From Candidatus Gastranaerophilales bacterium (GTDB taxonomy: Bacteria > Cyanobacteriota > Vampirovibrionia > Gastranaerophilales > Gastranaerophilaceae), in NCBI GenBank assembly GCA_947624665.1, contig CANQLK010000098.1:1-6498 (forward strand): a stretch of 6,498 nt of DNA. The letters run 5' to 3'. Both the position numbers and the translations under genes were made by a program. The stretch's first letter is position 1. The number at the start of each line of letters is the position of its first letter. Below, piece after piece: positions 1-4,505 of the stretch. The notes beneath the pieces are model-generated. The model saw only the letters and a list, made by a program, of their open reading frames with translations, did no database searches and was not told where the DNA came from.

Positions 1-755
1 TGATGACTATGGTCAGCTTGGAACAAACAGTCGGAGCTGCTTCCATTACACGATTTAACCAATACAGATCGGTTCAATTCCAAGGTTCGGCTTCGGGAGG
101 AAAAGGCTCGGGCGTTGCAATGACAGCTATGGAAGATGTTGCAACAAAAACACTTCCCCGTGATGTAGGTTTTGACTGGTCAGGTACTTCACTGCAAGAA
201 AGAGAGGCATCGGGACAAGGCTTTGTATTCGTTTCAATTGTTGTATTCGTATATTTATTCCTTGTTGCATTATATGAAAGTTGGTCAATACCTGTTGCAG
301 TAATGTTAATCGCTCCTGTTGCAGCCTTAGGTGCTTTTATATTCCAGTTAATGTTAGGACAGCCGTTTGACTTGTATTCAAAAATCGGTATGTATACCCT
401 AATCGGTGTTGCGGCAAAACAGGCAATCTTGATTGTTGAGTTCGCAAAGGATTTGCATGAAAAACAAGGCTACGGCATTGAAGATGCTGCTATGGAAGCT
501 GCCAGGTTAAGGTTTAGAGCTATTATGATGACGGCTTTGGCATTTGTTTTCGGTGTACTTCCTATGGTATTCGCAACAGGTGCAGGTGCTCAAAGCAGAG
601 TTTCGGTCGGTTCTACGGTATTTGGAGGTATGGTGGCTGCTGCTACTATCGGTACCGTACTTACTCCTGTTTTCTATGTACTGGTTCAATCTCTTGTTGA
701 TTATGTCTACAAGAAAAGACGGGAAAAATTGGAAAAATTGAAAAAAATAGATTAA
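1..755 (+). CDS. RND efflux permease (HAE1/AcrB family), C-terminal part, 5' truncated by window
   Basis: This is the inner-membrane, proton-driven pump subunit of a tripartite efflux system that moves hydrophobic or amphiphilic compounds out through an outer-membrane channel. The frame is open through the left edge (first whole codon at position 3), so the ATG there is not a start; about three quarters of a usual ~1,030-residue protein is missing. Visible landmarks match the AcrB C-terminus in order: GFDWSGTSLQERE, the end of the second porter region; a hydrophobic segment ending in ALYESWSIP; IGVAAKQAILIVEFAKDL, whose lysine (residue 139 of the visible part) corresponds to the AcrB proton-relay Lys940; then FGVLPMVFATGAGAQSR and GGMVAAATIGTVLTPVFYVL, the last two membrane segments. 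The end is a short lysine-rich cytoplasmic tail. The TolC-like gene begins 28 bases downstream, the usual efflux operon order. The substrate cannot be read from this fragment. Confidence 0.95.
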   Translation, partial: MTMVSLEQTVGAASITRFNQYRSVQFQGSASGGKGSGVAMTAMEDVATKTLPRDVGFDWSGTSLQEREASGQGFVFVSIVVFVYLFLVALYESWSIPVAVMLIAPVAALGAFIFQLMLGQPFDLYSKIGMYTLIGVAAKQAILIVEFAKDLHEKQGYGIEDAAMEAARLRFRAIMMTALAFVFGVLPMVFATGAGAQSRVSVGSTVFGGMVAAATIGTVLTPVFYVLVQSLVDYVYKKRREKLEKLKKID

Positions 756-772
756 ATAAATAATATAGAGTA

Positions 773-779
773 GAGTGGA
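773..779 (+). promoter_or_regulatory. Ribosome binding site deciding the ATG start at 784
   Basis: The purine-rich stretch GAGTGGA lies four bases before the ATG at 784. A GTG at 775 in the same frame sits inside this stretch and would add only three residues. The ATG is preferred because it gives a textbook signal peptide (MNKK followed by a hydrophobic core) and leaves the purine run free to act as a Shine-Dalgarno site. The match is moderate, so the GTG start is not excluded. Confidence 0.5.
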
Positions 780-783
780 AAAA

Positions 784-2442
784 ATGAATAAAAAATTATT
801 TATATTGATGTTTATTATAATAACGGGCGGTATTGTTATCGCCGATGATAACCCCTTTAGGGATGAATTTGTTCAAGAATTGCCTCCTCGTTTGGAAACT
901 CCATTTCAAGACAATTCAGTTCAGCATAAACCCGCTAAGAAAAAATTATTTAATCATACAAAAAAGCCAAAAATTGACACGGCAAAAGAAGTTGAAATTG
1001 TAAAACCGGATAAGAAAAAATTGAAGGCTGTAAAAAATGAAAACAAAAAGACCGAAAAAAAATTAAAAAAGACAGCCGATAAAAAACAAAATAAACAAAC
1101 TTCCGTCAAAAAAGATGAAAAAGTTGATACTTCAGTAATACCTGCGGTAAACAGAAATCAGGACGGTTCTGCCGTTTTGACTGATACTGCTTATCATGCT
1201 TCTATTCAGGCAAACAAAATAATCGAAGTTGACGATTGTGTTAAATTGGCATTAGAAAATCATCCTGCAATTAAATCGGCTATGAGTAACGCAGAGGTTT
1301 ATAAAAGTAAGATAGCTCAAGCGTGGTCTAATTATTTCCCTACGTTTTCGGCGGGAATAAGCTATTCAAGAAATGATATGCAGATGTCAAATTTCGCTTT
1401 TCCAATTCAAGATTATGATATGTTTTATGTTCCGAATGTTTCGGGTAATATGCTCTTATTTGACTTCGGAAAGACAAAATCTCAGGCTGATATGGCTAAA
1501 AGAACATACGAATCCGCAAAATACAATTTGGAAAATACAATAAATTCGGTTATATATCTTGTTAAGCAATCGTATTATAATTTATTATTTGCTCAACAGC
1601 AGGTAAAGGTCTACGAAGATACCGTTAAGGACTATGAACTTCATTTGGAGCAGGCAAAAGCGTATTACAATATAGGAACGAAAGCCAAAATTGATGTATT
1701 AACGGCGGAATATAATCTTGGAAAAGCTAAATTAGGATTGATACAAGCTAATAATACATTGAAAATTGCTTATGTACAGTTAAGTAATGCAATGGGTATG
1801 CCAGATTTCTCCGACTATGATGTAACCGATAATTTAAAAATGAAATCATACGGTATAGGAATAGATGAGGCTGTAAATACGGCTTATGAAACCAGTCCTG
1901 AGCTTTTAGCTTCACAAAAAAGAACGGAAGCCGCAAAAATGATGGTAAGAACTTCAAGAAGGGCATTTGCACCTGATATAACGGGTTTTGCGGGATATAC
2001 CAGAGGCGGTAAACGTGTTGATACTGATTATGGTTATCAATTTGGAGCTCAATTAAGTTATAATACCTTCAATCCGATGTTGTTAAAAAAGCAGGTGGAT
2101 GAAGCAAAAGCTACTTACAATAAAGAATTGGCAGACTATGAAAATACAAAACAAAACATATATTATGAAGTCAAACAGGCATATTTAAATCTTACGGCAG
2201 CTCAAGAGAGTGTTTCTGTAGCAAAATTATCTATGGATCAGGCAAAAGAACAATACGACCAAGCTTCGGGCAGATATAAAGTAGGACTTGGCGATGCTAT
2301 CGAGCTTAAAGATGCGGAAACTACATATAGAAATTCTCAGCTGGATTATTATAATACAATATTAAATTATCATGTTTCGGCAGCTAATTTGGAAAAGTTG
2401 ATGGGTTCGCCATTAAAATCCTCTGATAATGACTTATTATAA
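784..2442 (+). CDS. TolC-family outer-membrane efflux protein with lysine-rich N-terminal insert
   Basis: This is the outer-membrane factor that forms the exit channel for the RND pump encoded just upstream. The product is 552 residues. Residues 1-20 are a signal peptide (MNKKLF, then a hydrophobic run ending VIA, probable cleavage before DD). Residues 51-113 are a low-complexity segment with about 25 lysines. The two OEP repeats follow. The first starts near residue 146 with IIEVDDCVKLALENHPAI and YFPTFSAGISYSR. The second starts near 358 with IDEAVNTAYETSPELLAS and FAPDITGFAGYTRGG. Both show the family pattern of an ALxxxP-type helix start followed by a beta-strand segment, and long alanine/glutamine-rich helices (for example LLFAQQQVKVYED and YLNLTAAQESV) supply the periplasmic barrel. 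No lipobox cysteine is visible after the signal peptide, so this looks TolC-like rather than like an OprM-type lipoprotein. The protein is longer than E. coli TolC, largely because of the lysine-rich insert. Family assignment is firm; partnership with the upstream pump is inferred from adjacency. Confidence 0.93.
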   Translation: MNKKLFILMFIIITGGIVIADDNPFRDEFVQELPPRLETPFQDNSVQHKPAKKKLFNHTKKPKIDTAKEVEIVKPDKKKLKAVKNENKKTEKKLKKTADKKQNKQTSVKKDEKVDTSVIPAVNRNQDGSAVLTDTAYHASIQANKIIEVDDCVKLALENHPAIKSAMSNAEVYKSKIAQAWSNYFPTFSAGISYSRNDMQMSNFAFPIQDYDMFYVPNVSGNMLLFDFGKTKSQADMAKRTYESAKYNLENTINSVIYLVKQSYYNLLFAQQQVKVYEDTVKDYELHLEQAKAYYNIGTKAKIDVLTAEYNLGKAKLGLIQANNTLKIAYVQLSNAMGMPDFSDYDVTDNLKMKSYGIGIDEAVNTAYETSPELLASQKRTEAAKMMVRTSRRAFAPDITGFAGYTRGGKRVDTDYGYQFGAQLSYNTFNPMLLKKQVDEAKATYNKELADYENTKQNIYYEVKQAYLNLTAAQESVSVAKLSMDQAKEQYDQASGRYKVGLGDAIELKDAETTYRNSQLDYYNTILNYHVSAANLEKLMGSPLKSSDNDLL

Positions 2443-2467
2443 ATTTTATTATAAAATAATAATCGGC

Positions 2468-2473
2468 TAAGGA
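2468..2473 (+). promoter_or_regulatory. Ribosome binding site for the radical SAM gene
   Basis: TAAGGA lies seven bases before the ATG at 2481 and supports that start. The 38-base gap after the TolC-like stop holds no strong terminator and no clear promoter, so the radical SAM gene may be read through from the efflux operon. Confidence 0.6.
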
Positions 2474-2480
2474 TTTTATT

Positions 2481-3455
2481 ATGTATTATAAAAGTTGTCA
2501 ATGGGTAAACAGAGGTATAGAATTCAGGACGGATTCCCTGCGGTTATGCTGTTACGGCTATTTGCAAGGCAGGGAAACCGAATATCAAACTACCATCAAA
2601 GAAAATTATCATGGCGAACTTTTAGATTGGAATGAAATTTTCAAAATTAAAGAAGAAATGAAGGCTATGCATAAGCAGGGTAAGTATTTAGAAGCCTGCA
2701 AAGACTGCATTTATCTTTGTGAAAAAGATTGGGATGAAGAAAATTATATAAATCATTTTACGTTAAATCATTGGACAAAATGTAACTGTAACTGTATATA
2801 TTGCTATACAAAAGACGATAAAAAGGCATTTAATGCCTATAAAGAATATCCGATTTATCCTATTATGAAAGATATGTTTAAGAAGGGGATTATAAAAAAG
2901 ACCGAAGAATCCTGCATTATATTCGGCGGCGGTGAGCCTACGATTTTAAAAGATTTTGACAAACTTATTGATTTATTTCTTAAACACGGTTGTAAAAATA
3001 TAAGAATAAATTCTTCGGGTATAAAGTATTCAAAAAGCATTGAAAGAGGTTTGAAACAGGGCGCTATAAGCCTTGTAATTTCTACTGACGCAGGCTGCAA
3101 GGAAACTTACGAAAAAATTAAAATGGTTAAAACATATAAAAAAGTTTGGGAAAATATTAGAAAATACGCCAAAGCTCAATCTGATAATAATTTAAAAGTT
3201 AAATTTATTTTATATCCAGGGGTTAATGATACTTATGAAGAAATAAACAAGTGGTTTGACGAAGTATTAAAGAATAAAGTTACGGCAGTAAGCCTTAGTG
3301 TAGAGCAGGATTGGTATAATACTCATCAGCCTGAGTTTACCCCTGATATTTATGAAAAAATCGCTTATATGGAAAAATGCTCGAAAGAATTAAATCTTGA
3401 TTTGGAAATATATTGTGAGGCTCTGGCTGTTCTTAGAGAACATAAATCAGCCTAA
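2481..3455 (+). CDS. Radical SAM enzyme with extra N-terminal cysteine cluster, substrate unknown
   Basis: This is a 324-residue radical S-adenosylmethionine protein, probably cytoplasmic. The cluster motif C101-x3-C105-x2-C108 ends in a tyrosine, as is usual, and would hold the [4Fe-4S] cluster that cleaves SAM. It is followed by GGGEPT at residues 149-154 (the SAM-binding GGEP motif), RINSSG near 175-180, and VISTDAG with TYEKIK, all at positions expected for a radical SAM half-barrel. Before the core lie about 95 residues with more cysteines: C6, C23, C24, then C73-x2-C76-x3-C80. Their spacing recalls SPASM or twitch domains, which bind auxiliary iron-sulfur clusters but normally sit C-terminal to the core. 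No such cluster follows the core here. The start is supported by TAAGGA seven bases upstream. The gene follows the efflux pair in the same direction and converges on a GT9 gene, overlapping it by nine bases. Neither neighbour reveals its substrate; peptide, sugar or cell-envelope modification are all possible. Confidence 0.9.
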   Translation: MYYKSCQWVNRGIEFRTDSLRLCCYGYLQGRETEYQTTIKENYHGELLDWNEIFKIKEEMKAMHKQGKYLEACKDCIYLCEKDWDEENYINHFTLNHWTKCNCNCIYCYTKDDKKAFNAYKEYPIYPIMKDMFKKGIIKKTEESCIIFGGGEPTILKDFDKLIDLFLKHGCKNIRINSSGIKYSKSIERGLKQGAISLVISTDAGCKETYEKIKMVKTYKKVWENIRKYAKAQSDNNLKVKFILYPGVNDTYEEINKWFDEVLKNKVTAVSLSVEQDWYNTHQPEFTPDIYEKIAYMEKCSKELNLDLEIYCEALAVLREHKSA

Positions 3456-4433
3456 AAACCTTTTGGCAGCTTTTATTATTTCATCCGTTTCTATTTCCTT
3501 CATGCAAGGTGCATAAATTTCTGTTGTGCCTTTTAAGTACTTACATTTCCTTCTGTTACACGGTACGCAGTTTTTGTTAGATTTTATATTTATACCGCTT
3601 GAGTAACATCCTGTTCGGTTTACTGGCATGGAACCGTATAACCCTATAGAATTCACATTTAGAGCGCAGGCAATATGCAATGGCCCTGAATCTCCTGATA
3701 TCATTAAATCACATTGTGATATTATTCCGCAGGAGTCCTCTAATGACAGTTCACCGATATAGTTTACGGAGTTATTAATTGCATTCAATGGAGCAAGAAA
3801 ACCTTTATCTCCCTTTTCTCCCGTTAAAACAATAGTACCGTTATATTTTCCATGTAGTTTATTGCCAAGCTCTATCCATTTATCTTTAGGATAAGTTCTG
3901 CCCTGCCGTTTTGAAAACATTCCTCCCGCATTAAATACTATTAAAGGACGTTTAAAGTCTTTTAGCTTTTCTTTTGATTTTTGAATTGTATCTTCGGATA
4001 ATATGAGTTTTATAGCATTTTGTTCTTTCATTAACGGAAAAGCTTTTAGTCCTGTCTGCCAAAAATTTGTAACGGCGTGTATTTTGAAATTTTTTCTGTA
4101 TATAAGCTGTTTACTTATACCCGATAAAAACAGCAGTAATTTTATTTTAAAAGAAGGCTGTAAATTAATTGCTATATCATATTTTTCTTCTTTCAATTCT
4201 TTAACCAAAGTTTTGAAATCATTGCTGAATAATTTAAATTTCGGGTCAATCGGAATAATTTTTTCAACGGAAGAATCGGAAGCGAAAATAAAATTAAGAG
4301 AACCATTGGTCATATAATGAATTTTTATATCAGGATAAGCCTCCTTAAGAGAATGAACAAGATTTGTTGTATGAACAACATCACCAATGGCGCCTGTTCT
4401 GACTATTAAAACTTTTTTATAACTTTTCCCCAT
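3447..4433 (-). CDS. Glycosyltransferase family 9 (heptosyltransferase-like, LPS core type)
   Basis: This 328-residue protein belongs to the ADP-heptose:LPS heptosyltransferase family (GT9, GT-B fold), which acts on the cytoplasmic face of the inner membrane and transfers a sugar to lipid A-core or a similar glycan. The N-terminus KVLIVRTGAIGDVVHTTNLV is the family opening; D18 matches the proposed catalytic base, Asp13 of E. coli WaaC. The acceptor half runs to about residue 160. The donor-binding half holds FNAGGMFSKRQGRTYPKDKW, then LTGEKGDKGF, and the signature SGDSGPLHIACAL at 246-258, where D248 and H253 are the conserved donor-site residues. The C-terminus carries C289-x2-C292-x4-C297-x12-C310 followed by M, a cysteine pattern found in many GT9 enzymes. 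Heptose as donor is inferred; other GT9 enzymes use different sugars. The ATG at 4433 fits the family N-terminus, but no clear Shine-Dalgarno site precedes it. The gene is divergent from cas9. Confidence 0.93.
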   Translation of the reverse strand: MGKSYKKVLIVRTGAIGDVVHTTNLVHSLKEAYPDIKIHYMTNGSLNFIFASDSSVEKIIPIDPKFKLFSNDFKTLVKELKEEKYDIAINLQPSFKIKLLLFLSGISKQLIYRKNFKIHAVTNFWQTGLKAFPLMKEQNAIKLILSEDTIQKSKEKLKDFKRPLIVFNAGGMFSKRQGRTYPKDKWIELGNKLHGKYNGTIVLTGEKGDKGFLAPLNAINNSVNYIGELSLEDSCGIISQCDLMISGDSGPLHIACALNVNSIGLYGSMPVNRTGCYSSGINIKSNKNCVPCNRRKCKYLKGTTEIYAPCMKEIETDEIIKAAKRFLG

Positions 4434-4439
4434 ATTCTA

Positions 4440-4448
4440 ATATTAACA
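4440..4448 (-). promoter_or_regulatory. Possible extended -10 element for the GT9 gene, implying a leaderless transcript
   Basis: Read on the minus strand this is TGTTAATAT, a TGn-type extended -10 with a degenerate hexamer. It ends six bases before the ATG, so transcription would begin at or next to the start codon. That would agree with the lack of a Shine-Dalgarno site. The region is very AT-rich and chance matches are common, so this is a weak call. Confidence 0.25.
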
Positions 4449-4471
4449 CAAGGAAATATATTTAAAAAATT

Positions 4472-4480
4472 TGTTATAAT
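4472..4480 (+). promoter_or_regulatory. Extended -10 promoter for cas9
   Basis: TGTTATAAT combines a perfect TATAAT hexamer (4475-4480) with a TG one base upstream. No good -35 hexamer lies 16-18 bases before it, which is usual for extended -10 promoters. The predicted start, about seven bases downstream near 4487, would leave a short leader of about 19 bases containing the ribosome binding site. The element lies in the 72-base gap between the divergent GT9 and cas9 genes. Confidence 0.6.
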
Positions 4481-4494
4481 AAAAAAGTTATTAA

Positions 4495-4499
4495 AAGGA
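4495..4499 (+). promoter_or_regulatory. Ribosome binding site for cas9
   Basis: AAGGA lies six bases before the ATG at 4506, good spacing, and fixes the start. The RuvC-I motif begins only a few residues after this methionine, as in other Cas9 proteins, so no upstream start is needed. Confidence 0.7.
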
Positions 4500-4505
4500 A
4501 AGTGT

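Noticed and set aside
507..741. Short open frames on both strands inside the RND permease end
   Set aside because: The permease frame is strongly conserved here through the AcrB-like membrane segments; the alternative frames are out-of-phase readings.
2443..2457. Inverted repeat ATTTTA-TTA-TAAAAT just after the TolC-like stop
   Set aside because: The six-base stem is made only of A-T pairs and no clean T-run follows, so it is too weak for an intrinsic terminator. It is expected by chance in such AT-rich DNA.
2855..3100. 81-codon open frame on the minus strand inside the radical SAM gene
   Set aside because: It overlaps the GGGEPT and core region of a well-supported gene and shows no independent coding signal.
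4003..4317. 104-codon open frame on the plus strand inside the GT9 gene
   Set aside because: It is antisense to a clear GT9 coding sequence. The translated product is low in information and resembles no family I know.
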